Origin: an uncultured Cyclobacteriaceae bacterium
Lineage (GTDB): Bacteria > Bacteroidota > Bacteroidia > Cytophagales > Cyclobacteriaceae
NCBI GenBank assembly: GCA_947492745.1
Contig: CANLOE010000058.1
Location: 1 to 43,839, forward strand
Length of the DNA: 43,839 nucleotides
Direction: 5' to 3'
The notes under the pieces are model-generated. The model saw nothing but the letters and a program-made list of their open reading frames with translations, did no database searches and was not told the DNA's origin. Positions 1 through 9,079 of this stretch are shown here, piece after piece. The position numbers and the translations under genes were made by a program. Position 1 is the first letter of the stretch. Every line of letters starts with the position of its first letter.

Positions 1-1140
1 CTCCAGAAGAGTTTAGTAAAATCAATTATTCAAAATGTGCTTAACTTATTGTCCAGTTTTTTATTGCAATTCCACATGTATGATTATGCTTTTTTTTAAC
101 GAAAAGCAAATATTTTTACTGTTATTAGTGATTTTTACTTACTTGAGTTATTTGTGTAGCACTATTTGAGAGTATAGTTGATTTCTATCGGTAATAGCGA
201 TAAATGGAAAGGTAATCGGATTGAAAATAAACTTATACGGGTGTTTATTATAGTTTGTTTTTGTAATTGCATTATTAAGAGTGAACCCCATGTGGGATTT
301 GACGGTCCCTCATACAAGAAAAACCTAAAAAAGATGGTATAATCTACGGGCCGTCCCCCTTTTTGTCCTCATTGGAATATCAAATACCTAATTATAAGCT
401 TTTTATTCTTATGAGAAGATTTATTATTACCTAAATAATGGGTGTGTGCGGGTTCGCCCAATGAAAAAATACTTATTACAGTGAAGATACTTTTTTTGAA
501 TTATTAGAGGTAAGTGTTGAAACATATACCCCTCTTTTAGGCTAAGTAAACATTGTTTAGTCGTTGAAAATCAATATTTTAAAATCATAAAATAAGAATA
601 ATATAACTCTTTGAAGTGCAATAGACCTCGCTTGGTATTAAATATTACATGGGTCGTGTGAAATTTGACCCCTCAATTTATCGATGAATCCCCTATCCTC
701 TCCATGAAAGGTTTTACTTTTAATTGTCTTTGATTGAAATTTGTAGCTCAAGGCTTTACACAGAGTTAAAGATATTTTGACAGCATATCTTTGACAGTTC
801 TAACAGTTGACTTTTCGATGGGGTGACTCTCATATAGAGTTCTATTGTGCTTGTCCAAATAGGGAACGGATAGGTATTTGTTCGGTTCTTGGCTTCATCT
901 CTAGAGGGTGTGTATCATCTAGGGTAATGCGATGACACAGGATATCCCATCTTTATGCCCTGCTTCTAACGGTTGGTTTATTAAATAAAAGAGTTGCTGA
1001 CCTCTTATGTCCTTGTATAAGGCAATAGGGGTTCGGGCTTTTTATATGAAGTATTGAATAACAATTAGGTCGTTTGTCATCAGAATAATATCCGATGCCT
1101 ATACTACCACCAATGCCTATTAATTAAACCTAATATAACA
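1..1140. other. AT-rich gene-free region upstream of the cellulase
   Basis: No convincing coding frame lies on either strand in these 1140 bases, which are rich in A/T runs and stop codons. I see none of the A to E elements that fill most other gaps in the window. The last bases before the cellulase ATG read TAAACCTAATATAACA, a leader with no Shine-Dalgarno that resembles the leaders of two other exported-protein genes here (17344 and 30290). The region presumably holds the cellulase promoter and possibly a long 5' leader, but I could not pick out a convincing TTG...TAnnTTTG pair. Confidence 0.5.
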
Positions 1141-4100
1141 ATGAAAAACGTTTTGAAATTAAGTACAATATTGCTATTGTACTTTTACTCTGTGCAGACC
1201 AAGGCACAATTTAACTACGGAGAGGCGCTCCAAAAGTCGCTTTTCTTCTATGAGGCCCAGCAGTCGGGCAAGCTCCCAGCGTGGAACCGTGTCACTTGGC
1301 GTGATGATTCTGCACTAGATGACGGTTCCGGTGTAGGGCAGGACCTCAGCGGTGGCTGGTACGATGCGGGCGATCACGTGAAATTTGGATTTCCCATGGC
1401 CTTTAGCGTTACTGCATTGGCATGGGGAGGTATCGAATATGAAGAGGCCTATAAGAGAAGTGGCCAGTGGGATATTCTAGTGAGAAACCTTCGATATGTC
1501 ACCGATTATTTTATTAAGTGCCACACAGCTCCCAATGAATTTTATGGGCAGCTAGGTAATGGAGGTCTCGATCATGCTTTCTGGGGTGCCCCCGAAGTAA
1601 TGGTGATGGATAGGCCTGCCTACAAAATCGATGAGGCCAATCCCGGTACCGAACTAGCAGCAGAGACAGCTGCCGCTTTAGCAGCGGTGAGTATCTTGAT
1701 GAAAAGCGAGGACCCGGCTTACAGCGCCACATTATTGCAGCATGCAGAAGAACTGTACAACTTTGCTGACAAGTTCAGAGGGACCTATTCTGAGTCCATT
1801 TCTGATGCCGCAGGATTCTACCGATCTTTCAACGGTTTTCAGGATGAATTGGTATGGGGTGCGGCATGGTTGTACCGCGCTACCAATGAGGCTTCCTATC
1901 TGACCAAAGCCGAATTGGAATATGATGGACTGGGTACAGAAGGACAGAGTACCGATAAGGCGTATAAATTTGCGATGTCTTGGGACGATAAAGGATACGG
2001 TTCTTATGTACTCTTAGCTCAGTTAACGGGTAAGGACAGGTATAAGGCCGATGCTGAAAAACACCTCGACTTCTGGACCAGTGGTGTCAACGGAGAGAAA
2101 GTAACGTATAGCCCTGGAGGGCAGGCGCACTTGATTCAGTGGGGTTCGCTAAGGTATGCGGCCAACACCTCATTCCTTGCTTTGGTTTATAGCGATAAAG
2201 TAGCTACTTCTGCTGCCAATAAAGCAAAGTATCATGACTTTGCCATAGGCCAAGCAAACTACGCTTTGGGAGATAACCCTATCAACCGTAGCTTTATGGT
2301 AGGTTTTGGGAACAATCCCGCCAACAACCCTCATCATCGCTCGGCGCATGGTCCTTGGGCCAACAGTATACAGGGCAGGCCCGATGCTGCCAGTCATACA
2401 CTTTATGGAGCATTGGTCGGAGGACCTTCTTCTCCGGACGATCAGTTCGTAGATGACCGTAGTGATTTCATTGCCAATGAGGTGGCTTGTGATTACAATG
2501 CTTGTTTCACGGGTGTTCTTGTTAGAGCATATGACGAGTTCGGGGGTACGCCTTTGGCGAACTTTCCCGTTGCGGAAACTCCTAATAGAGCTGAAGTCCG
2601 CAGTATGTCCAAGTTTAACAGCGACAATGCCTTCGGCAGTACTGTACGCATATTGATTCAGAACCGTACGGCTTGGCCAGCACGGGTTACCGATAAGCTT
2701 TCTTACCGATATTTCTTCGATATCTCTGAAGGTGTGGCACAAGGCTTCACTATCGCTGACTACGATGTCCAGTTGAACTCTGTTCAGGGAAATAGTACTA
2801 TGAGTATAAAAGCTTGGGATGCTGCCAGCAATATCTATTATGCTGAGATATCTTTGGTCGGAGAAGAGATTTCTCCTATCGGTGATCCTCAGTTTAGAAG
2901 AGAGACTCAGTTGAACTTCAGAGTTGCTAACGGAGTACCTTATAGCACGGCCAATGACTGGTCCGCTCAAGGGCTCAGCGGCTCAGCTGATGTGGAAAGC
3001 GTGAATATCCCTGTATATGACAACGGTGTTTTGGTGTTCGGTAAAGAACCCGGAGGAGGAAGTACGCCTACCACCGATGGTGGTATTATCGCTGGCGGTC
3101 CTTTTACGTTCACCGTAGGAGATGGTATCGCGGACAATGTTTCCGGTGTAACGCTGACGGGTAACACAGGAGCTAATTCACAGTGGGTCATCACTGATGA
3201 CAACAACAAGATTCTCGGTCTTCCCGGTACGCCCGAAGCCGTTGATTTCGACGGTGCGGGAGAGGGTGTTTGTCTCATATGGCACCTAAGCTATGCGGAT
3301 GGACTACAAGGTCTTGCAAAAGATAACAATGTGTCCGACTTCGTAGGAGACTATGACCTTTCCAACTCTATCACTGTGACCAGAGTCGCTGCGACTGCCC
3401 CTATCGCTGGTGGTATCATCGCTGGCGGTCCTTTTACGTTCACCGTAGGAGATGGTATCGCGGACAATGTTTCCGGTGTAACGTTGACGGGTAACACAGG
3501 AGCTAATTCACAGTGGGTCATCACTGATGACAGCAACAAGATTCTCGGTCTTCCCGGTACGCCCGAAGCCGTTGATTTCGACGGTGCGGGAGAGGGTGTT
3601 TGTCTCATATGGCACCTAAGTTATGCGGATGGGCTACAAGGTCTTGCAAAAGATAACAATGTGTCCGACTTCGTAGGAGACTATGACCTTTCCAACTCTA
3701 TCACTGTGACCCGCGTTGCGGATAACGGAGGTAGTACGGTAGATGGTGGTATCCTCAGGGGAGGTCCTTTTACCTTCACTGTAGGTGATGGCATCCGAGA
3801 TAATGCCTTGGGCGTAAGAGTAAGAAACAATGTCGGTCCCAATTCTAAATGGGTAGTTACCGATGAGCAAAATACGATTCTATTGCTTCCTCCTCTACCT
3901 CGGTCGGTCAACTTTGACAAAGCTGGAGTAGGAACATGCTATATCTGGCATTTGAGCTATGACGATGGACTACAGGGGCTGAAAAGAGGTAATAAAGTGT
4001 CCGATCTTATGGGAACCTATGACTTCTCTGATTCAGTAGTTGTCAATAGAGTCTCTGCTCCTTCCAATCCTATCGATGGTGGTATTCTCAGGGGAGGTCC

Positions 4101-6936
4101 TTTTACCTTCACTGTAGGTGATGGTATCCGAGACAATGCTATCGGTGTAAGGGTAAGAAACAATGTTGGCCCTAACTCGAGATGGTTGGTGACGGATGAA
4201 ATGGATAACATCCTCGCTCTTCCTCCCCGTCCCAGAACAGTCAACTTTGATGGAGCTGGAGTAGGAAAATGTTTCATCTGGCACATTAGTTTTGCCGATG
4301 GACTGAAAGGATTGAAAAAAGGTGGAAATGTTGCCGATCTTGTGGGAGCTTTCGATCTTTCCAATTCCATTACGGTCAATAGAGTAGCTGCCGGAACCAC
4401 TGTAGATGGTGGTGTCATCGCAGGCGGTCCTTTTACTTTTACTGTAGGCGACGGTATTCCGGATAATGTATCAGGAGTGACCTTGACAGGAAATACAGGC
4501 GCTAACTCGCAGTGGGTCATCACCGATGACAAGAACAAAATTCTCGGACTGCCCGGTAGCCCGGAGGCCGTTGATTTCGATGGTGCAGGAGAGGGTGTCT
4601 GTCTGATATGGCACTTGAGCTATGCTGATGGACTACAAGGTCTTGCAAAAGACAATAACGTATCTGACTTCGTCGGTGATTATGACTTGTCCAATTCCAT
4701 TAGGGTCGTCCGTAAGAAAGACGATAAAAATGGCGGTGGAGGTGGTTCCGCTGACAATGAGTATATTGAGCGTTTTGTTGAAATGAGAAATGAGTTCTAT
4801 GACCCTGCAAACGGTTACTTCAGTGCGGACGGTTCTCCTCATCACTCGATAGAAACCTTGATCGTAGAAGCTCCTGATCACGGTCACGAATCTACCAGTG
4901 AGCTTTACTCTTACTGGTTATGGCTGGAAGTGATGAACGGTAGGATTACCAAAGATTGGAAGCCATTGAACAATGTATGGGAGAAAATCGAAGAGTTCAT
5001 CATCCCTACTCAGGCTGACCAGCCTAGCAATGCCGCTTACAATGCCTCTGCACCTGCAGCCTATGCGAGTGAGTTCCCACTGCCTTCCAACTATCCTGCA
5101 CCTCTGAATTTCGGAGCTCCTGTAGGAATTGACCCTGTTTCACCGGACCTGTCTGCCACTTACGGCGATGACATCTATCAAATGCACTGGTTGTTGGATA
5201 ACGATAACTTCTACGGTTATGGTAACCGAGGAGACGGTACAAGTACGCCTTCTTATATCAATACCTTCCAAAGAGGAGAGCAAGAATCGGTGTATGAAAC
5301 CGTGCCCCACCCTTCATGGGAGAGCTTCGATTGGGGTGGAAGCGATGGCTTCTTGCCACTCTTTACAGAGGATGCGAATTATTCCAAACAATGGCGCTAT
5401 ACCAGTGCTCCCGATGCGGATGCACGTGCGGTACAGGTGATGTATTGGGCGCAGGTATATGCTAAAGAGCAAGGTGCCTCTACGGCACAATTGGACTTGG
5501 ACAAAGCCACTAAAATGGGTGATTACCTAAGACTGGCTATGTTCGATAAGTATTTCAAGCCTCTCGGTGTGCAGAGCGCCACTAGTGGTGCGGGTACGGG
5601 ATACGATGCAGCACATTACCTGATGTCATGGTACATGTCATGGGGTGGTTCTGCCGACCCTTCTTCTCAGTGGGCATTTAGAATCGGTTCCAGCCACTGT
5701 CATTTCGGTTATCAAAACCCGGTAGCAGCTTACGCATTGACACAAGTAGACGATTTGAAACCCAAATCGCAGAATGGTGAAAGAGACTGGACTGAAAGCC
5801 TGAAAAGACAAATGGAATTCTACACTTGGTTACAGTCCAAAGAAGGGGCTATCGCCGGTGGTGCTACCAATAGCTGGAACGGTGATTACAGTACTTATCC
5901 TGCCGGTAAGTCAACCTTCTATGGTATGGCTTATGACAAAGACCCCGTATACCATGATCCAGGTAGCGGAACTTGGTTCGGATGGCAAGCTTGGTCCATG
6001 GAAAGAGTAGCTGAGTACTACTACATCACTAATGATGCCATGGCCAAAGCACTAATGGACAAATGGGCATCTTGGGTGAAAAGTGAAGTGAAGCTCATCG
6101 GTAGTGATGATTTCGAGATTCCTGCTACCTTAGAATGGTCAGGAGAACCGGATACATGGAACCCAGGCAGTCCGGGAAGCAATAGCAACCTAAGTGTTAC
6201 TGTGACCGACTACGGCAAAGATCTAGGTGTGGCCGCCTCTATGGCCAAAGCACTGATATACTATGCGGCGGCCACTGAAAAGCACGCTACTCTGGATACT
6301 GAAGCAAGAGATCTTGCCAAAGAGGTATTGGACAGAATGTGGGTAACCTACAGGGACGACAAAGGAGTTTCTTCACCTGAAGAAAGAGGGGATTATAGCC
6401 GTATGTTCGAGGAAGAGGTTTACATTCCTCAAGGATTCACTGGGGAAATGGCCAATGGCGATGAAATCAAGCCCGGTGTGAGCTTCTTGGACATCCGTTC
6501 AGGATATAGGAACGACCCTGATTTTGCCAAAGTAGAGGCTGCATACAATGCAGGCGAAGCATACACGCAAAGGTATCACAGAAGCTGGGCACAGATAGAA
6601 GTAGCCCTTGCCAATGCTGAGTATGGCTTCTTCTTCGGTGATAATAACAGCAGCTCAAGAATTGCAACAGAGGATGGGGTACAGTCGTTTGATATCATCG
6701 CCAGTCCTAACCCTACCAGCGATTACCTGAATATCATGACCAATCGTGACATGGAAGGTGCCAGTACGATTCGGGTGATGGACCTGACAGGTAAAACTTA
6801 CCTACAGGATACTTTCAACGAAGCGTCAAGAACCTCTCAATTGTCCTTGCAAGGATTACGTCAGGGAATCTATATTCTTGAAGTAGTTGATTTGACCACG
6901 AACGAAATTTCAAGGAAGAAGATTATCCTGAAATAA
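1141..6936 (+). CDS. Secreted bifunctional cellulase GH9-CBM3c-(repeat)x5-GH48 with T9SS tail
   Basis: This 1931-residue exported enzyme should cut cellulose with two catalytic modules. Residues 1-22 are a signal peptide. GH9 spans about 23-468, with the DAGD motif (D75, D78), the HHR motif (398-400) and the general acid in NEVA (E447). Residues about 476-640 are a CBM3c-like module (QNRTAWPARVTDKLSYRYFF), the partner that makes GH9 enzymes processive. Five repeats follow, starting at 646, 756, 868, 979 and 1089. After a Gly-rich linker, GH48 covers about 1204-1833 (~630 residues, full length), with E1243 and E1254 in the VEAPD/TSE region matching Glu44 and Glu55 (proposed acid) of CelF, and an intact PDADARAVQ segment. 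The tail (about 1848-1931, SPNPTSDYLNI) is a type A T9SS signal. The order resembles Caldicellulosiruptor CelA, but with no CBM3b modules. Domain calls are strong; activity on crystalline cellulose is inferred. Confidence 0.95.
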   Translation: MKNVLKLSTILLLYFYSVQTKAQFNYGEALQKSLFFYEAQQSGKLPAWNRVTWRDDSALDDGSGVGQDLSGGWYDAGDHVKFGFPMAFSVTALAWGGIEYEEAYKRSGQWDILVRNLRYVTDYFIKCHTAPNEFYGQLGNGGLDHAFWGAPEVMVMDRPAYKIDEANPGTELAAETAAALAAVSILMKSEDPAYSATLLQHAEELYNFADKFRGTYSESISDAAGFYRSFNGFQDELVWGAAWLYRATNEASYLTKAELEYDGLGTEGQSTDKAYKFAMSWDDKGYGSYVLLAQLTGKDRYKADAEKHLDFWTSGVNGEKVTYSPGGQAHLIQWGSLRYAANTSFLALVYSDKVATSAANKAKYHDFAIGQANYALGDNPINRSFMVGFGNNPANNPHHRSAHGPWANSIQGRPDAASHTLYGALVGGPSSPDDQFVDDRSDFIANEVACDYNACFTGVLVRAYDEFGGTPLANFPVAETPNRAEVRSMSKFNSDNAFGSTVRILIQNRTAWPARVTDKLSYRYFFDISEGVAQGFTIADYDVQLNSVQGNSTMSIKAWDAASNIYYAEISLVGEEISPIGDPQFRRETQLNFRVANGVPYSTANDWSAQGLSGSADVESVNIPVYDNGVLVFGKEPGGGSTPTTDGGIIAGGPFTFTVGDGIADNVSGVTLTGNTGANSQWVITDDNNKILGLPGTPEAVDFDGAGEGVCLIWHLSYADGLQGLAKDNNVSDFVGDYDLSNSITVTRVAATAPIAGGIIAGGPFTFTVGDGIADNVSGVTLTGNTGANSQWVITDDSNKILGLPGTPEAVDFDGAGEGVCLIWHLSYADGLQGLAKDNNVSDFVGDYDLSNSITVTRVADNGGSTVDGGILRGGPFTFTVGDGIRDNALGVRVRNNVGPNSKWVVTDEQNTILLLPPLPRSVNFDKAGVGTCYIWHLSYDDGLQGLKRGNKVSDLMGTYDFSDSVVVNRVSAPSNPIDGGILRGGPFTFTVGDGIRDNAIGVRVRNNVGPNSRWLVTDEMDNILALPPRPRTVNFDGAGVGKCFIWHISFADGLKGLKKGGNVADLVGAFDLSNSITVNRVAAGTTVDGGVIAGGPFTFTVGDGIPDNVSGVTLTGNTGANSQWVITDDKNKILGLPGSPEAVDFDGAGEGVCLIWHLSYADGLQGLAKDNNVSDFVGDYDLSNSIRVVRKKDDKNGGGGGSADNEYIERFVEMRNEFYDPANGYFSADGSPHHSIETLIVEAPDHGHESTSELYSYWLWLEVMNGRITKDWKPLNNVWEKIEEFIIPTQADQPSNAAYNASAPAAYASEFPLPSNYPAPLNFGAPVGIDPVSPDLSATYGDDIYQMHWLLDNDNFYGYGNRGDGTSTPSYINTFQRGEQESVYETVPHPSWESFDWGGSDGFLPLFTEDANYSKQWRYTSAPDADARAVQVMYWAQVYAKEQGASTAQLDLDKATKMGDYLRLAMFDKYFKPLGVQSATSGAGTGYDAAHYLMSWYMSWGGSADPSSQWAFRIGSSHCHFGYQNPVAAYALTQVDDLKPKSQNGERDWTESLKRQMEFYTWLQSKEGAIAGGATNSWNGDYSTYPAGKSTFYGMAYDKDPVYHDPGSGTWFGWQAWSMERVAEYYYITNDAMAKALMDKWASWVKSEVKLIGSDDFEIPATLEWSGEPDTWNPGSPGSNSNLSVTVTDYGKDLGVAASMAKALIYYAAATEKHATLDTEARDLAKEVLDRMWVTYRDDKGVSSPEERGDYSRMFEEEVYIPQGFTGEMANGDEIKPGVSFLDIRSGYRNDPDFAKVEAAYNAGEAYTQRYHRSWAQIEVALANAEYGFFFGDNNSSSRIATEDGVQSFDIIASPNPTSDYLNIMTNRDMEGASTIRVMDLTGKTYLQDTFNEASRTSQLSLQGLRQGIYILEVVDLTTNEISRKKIILK
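3076..4719 (+). repeat. Five tandem ~110-codon repeats inside the cellulase gene
   Basis: Units start at 3076, 3406, 3742, 4075 and 4405. Each begins DGG(I/V)(I/L)xGGPFTFTVGDG, contains a CxIWHxSxxDGL core and ends in a DLSNSI-like strand. Units 1 and 2 are almost identical in DNA over about 290 bases, with only scattered single-base changes. Units 3 and 4 form a second, more basic pair. Unit 5 has nearly the protein of units 1/2 but many synonymous differences. Similar units occur in other exported Bacteroidota proteins as I recall, but I cannot attach a family name. A spacer or glycan-binding role is inference. Confidence 0.85.
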
Positions 6937-6980
6937 GATAAGTGGATTTTAGAAGACTTCGTTCTTCTTTAGAGTTGGAG

Positions 6981-7009
6981 AAAAGGCCGCCCAGTTGGGT
7001 GGCCTTTTT
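6981..7009 (+). terminator. Rho-independent terminator after the cellulase gene
   Basis: The stem AAAAGGCC(G)CCCA pairs with TGGG(T)GGCCTTTTT around a short loop and ends in a T run, 45 bases past the cellulase stop codon. It closes a single-gene transcript. Confidence 0.85.
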
Positions 7010-7048
7010 GTGTTTCTGGATTCGGGTTTTCCACAAACGTGCGTTTAA

Positions 7049-7374
7049 CCCAAAATGATCGATAGAAATCGTGATGAGCGTATAATACAAATTTGGGTTT
7101 TAAATGTCGTATAAGATTGCGCGGGTCATTTTGGGTTAAATCAAGGCGATAACCGCAGGGATAGCAGCGCTATCGCGAGGATTGTCAACGCAGAGTGAAG
7201 CAAAATGAACAGGAAGATAGGCGATTTTAAAAGCTAAGTTTGTATCAATAGCAAAATACCGGCCATTTGGATTCGTTCGGCATAGCATCACTATGGTGAA
7301 TGAAGACCGGTGGGCAAAGCTTCTGATAGGAAGCTGTTTATGCGCGGAATAGGTTCTCTATTGATTATTTTGGG
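7049..7374 (+). repeat. Element B copy 1, interrupted by element A
   Basis: The left end (7049-7084, CCCAAAATGATCGATAG...) and the right part (7246-7374, ending TTGATTATTTTGGG) together reproduce the intact element B at 8652-8815, split by element A at 7085-7245. Flanks are TTTAA on the left and TTTAT on the right, an imperfect 5-bp target duplication. The element is non-coding, with the internal hairpin CATAGC-ATC-ACTATG (last arm with one mismatch). Confidence 0.85.
7085..7245 (+). repeat. Element A copy 1 (161 bp, inserted in element B)
   Basis: The ends are inverted repeats: ATACAAATTTGGGTTTTAAA on the left and the complement of ATACAAACTTAGCTTTTAAA on the right (17 of 20 match). A perfect hairpin GATAGC-AGC-GCTATC sits in the middle. 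No open frame spans it. It interrupts element B between 'gagcgtata' and 'aatagc'. I could not define a clean target duplication. Confidence 0.85.
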
Positions 7375-7379
7375 TTTAT

Positions 7380-7818
7380 CCCTTGTTGATTCCCGTAACG
7401 GGTCCAGGCCGGAATCTACGTCCAGGGTGCAATGGTCGAAATGGAGTTGGGAGAAAAGCCACTGGTAAAGGTCAAAGGATAACCGGGAGCTGCGGTCGAT
7501 GCCGAACTTGCGGAAAAGCGGCTGAGAGTGCTGCCCGAAGAGCTCCTTTTACAACCAGGGATGTCATGCAGTACATCATCGTACCTGAAAATCTCGGTGC
7601 GGGAGAAGCCGGTTGGCCCTGGGCCAGATGCTTGCCCGCAGTGCTTCCAATACCCGGGAAGGGGCATGGCCGCGGTTGGAACTAGGGACCGGAAGGAAAC
7701 CGTGGCCCTCCATGAGCTTACGCACACCGGTCCGGTCCAAAAAAACGTTTCATGATGGACATGCTCCGAAAGAGCTGACTCTCTTATCGGAATATTCGTG
7801 GGAAAGTTCCTTTTGCAT
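7380..7818 (-). pseudogene. Degenerate IS1380-family transposase remnant (N-terminal part)
   Basis: No single frame is open, but reading the minus strand with shifts between frames gives consecutive IS1380-like segments in the right order: SDKRVSSFG, IMKRFF, LDRTGVRKLMEG, SSNRGHAPS, WPRANRLLPH, YDDVLHDIPGCKR, LFRKFGIDR, LYQWLFSQLHFDH and TLDVDSG. These match the family's usual pattern (SNRG, then a HD/DDVL-IFGW-like block, then LHFDN-TLD-DS). At least three frameshifts are needed, and everything after the first catalytic-Asp region is missing because element B ends there. The gene is dead. The ATG used is at 7818. I am fairly sure of the family, less of the exact shift points. This stretch is more GC-rich than the surrounding repeats. 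Confidence 0.72.
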
Positions 7819-7951
7819 CACCGGTAGATTTTCTTATCATAAGATAACTCTGTAACAGGCTCTTTTTCAAAAAAACAAACCACATTTTTGATGAAAAATG
7901 ATTTCCTATTGCAAAATCGGGGTTAACAAAATGATGACGGTGACTGTCGAG

Positions 7952-8119
7952 CCCAAAATGATCAATAGCCTTCCTATTACGAGTATAAATTGCCTCAAGG
8001 TCAGCGGTTTTACGTCGCGCAGGTTTTACACCCTGATCATCCATTAAGCCACCTCATCTAAACCGCTGATTTTAGTGTGCTTTATGCCTTCATCACGAAA
8101 ACCTATCGATCAATTTGGG
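7952..8119 (-). repeat. Element C copy, reversed, with internal duplication/insert
   Basis: The sequence starts CCCAAAATGATCAATAGCC and ends CGATCAATTTGGG. Its outer parts match the complement of the intact 106-bp element C at 21385-21490 (the segment reading TATTACGAGTATAAATTGC and the piece with CATCACGAAAACC). About 60 extra bases sit in the centre, where the phrase 'accgctgatttta' repeats, suggesting an internal duplication or a merger of two copies. No exact target duplication is visible. Confidence 0.7.
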
Positions 8120-8216
8120 ATAATCCAAGCGTCCTGTTCTACTGTAGGGCATGCTTTTACAACAAAAACAACTGTGGTTTTAGGGCTAAGGGTAGTTCCG
8201 GAGTGCTGTCGAATGC

Positions 8217-8636
8217 TTATTGCAGTACCACTGCTCCAAGGGAAATCAACCATAACAATGTCCAAGCGGCTGTACGCCACCAATTGATTCCAACCAATTT
8301 ATGGCTAAAATGCCTGTAATCCGTTCCTTTCTCAATTTTTTGGTGGAGCGGTACTGCGACCAAAAAGGTCAATAGCCACACGGATGCTAAGAGTGCCGCT
8401 GAAACGATATGCTGGATCAGCAGACCATCCAGAAAGCATTGATAGGCAATGATGCCCGTCTGGATAAACATCAACGGAGCCACAATGAAAGTAATCGAAG
8501 AAGTGTATCGTGGGTGCCAGCGCATCAGGTCATCTTTAGCATAATAGCTAAAGCTGGGATAGACTACCAACTGTACCATCCATATGAGTACCAAAAGACC
8601 AAAATCTACAATCACTCTCCATAAAAATAATTCCAT
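8217..8636 (-). CDS. Small four-helix inner-membrane protein, function unknown
   Basis: A 139-residue, very hydrophobic protein with about four membrane helices (roughly 6-28, 48-66, 73-96 and 118-138) and a WHPRYT segment after the first helix. It resembles small uncharacterised membrane proteins I associate with Bacteroidota, but I cannot name a family. The open frame continues upstream to 8729, but those 31 extra codons are translated from element B, so I place the start at the ATG of 8636, which opens MELFLWRVIV. Element B ends only 15 bases before this ATG, so its native promoter has probably been displaced, unless the element supplies one. Confidence 0.75.
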   Translation of the reverse strand: MELFLWRVIVDFGLLVLIWMVQLVVYPSFSYYAKDDLMRWHPRYTSSITFIVAPLMFIQTGIIAYQCFLDGLLIQHIVSAALLASVWLLTFLVAVPLHQKIEKGTDYRHFSHKLVGINWWRTAAWTLLWLISLGAVVLQ

Positions 8637-8651
8637 ACAAATCGATTTTAA

Positions 8652-8815
8652 CCCAAAATAATCGATAGAAATCGTGATGAGCGTATAAATAGCAAAATAC
8701 CGGCCATTTGGATTCGTTCGGCATAGCATCGCTATGGTGAATGAAGACCGGTGGGCAAAGCTTCTGATATGAAGCTATTTATGCGCGGAATAGGTTCTCT
8801 ATTGATTATTCTGGG
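8652..8815 (+). repeat. Element B copy 2 (164 bp, intact, 5-bp target duplication)
   Basis: It runs from CCCAAAATAATCGATAG to TTGATTATTCTGGG, with ~18-bp inverted ends. Both flanks are exactly TTTAA (8647-8651 and 8816-8820), a 5-bp duplication. Inside is the hairpin CATAGC-ATC-GCTATG, and a CCGGCCA...GACCGG pair brackets it. It serves as the reference copy for family B. Confidence 0.88.
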
Positions 8816-9079
8816 TTTAATTGCCACAAATGAAAAGAGTAAATTTACCCTTAACTACTTGCCCGTTCCATGAGACTGGCACTATAATGGGTATACAATT
8901 ACAGGTAGTATACTCCAAAAAGACTATTTTGATGATATAATAGAACACATGATTTCGTCGAATGAGAGTTGATGCTCTCCTCAAATTGGACTGTCGACTT
9001 AACTGATGCAGTATCTATAATGAACATCGGTCAAGTTTTGTTATATAATTTCAAAACAATCTGATGGGTAAAAGTTTTT

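Noticed and set aside
2170-2970. A 266-codon open frame on the minus strand
   Set aside because: It lies wholly antisense to the GH9/CBM3c coding sequence, which has strong family motifs; composition is that of a shadow frame.
2967-4538. Several minus-strand frames with similar proteins
   Set aside because: They are similar only because they are antisense to the five sense-strand repeats of the cellulase.
7049-7374. Integron attC-type sites for elements A and B
   Set aside because: There is no integrase, no cassette layout and no recognisable R and L core sites; inverted ends with target duplications fit transposition better.
7383-7855. Plus-strand frames of 75-100 codons
   Set aside because: Antisense to the degenerate IS1380 transposase; no recognisable product.
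7784-8044. An 86-codon minus-strand frame
   Set aside because: It merges element C sequence with the start region of the transposase remnant; not a gene.
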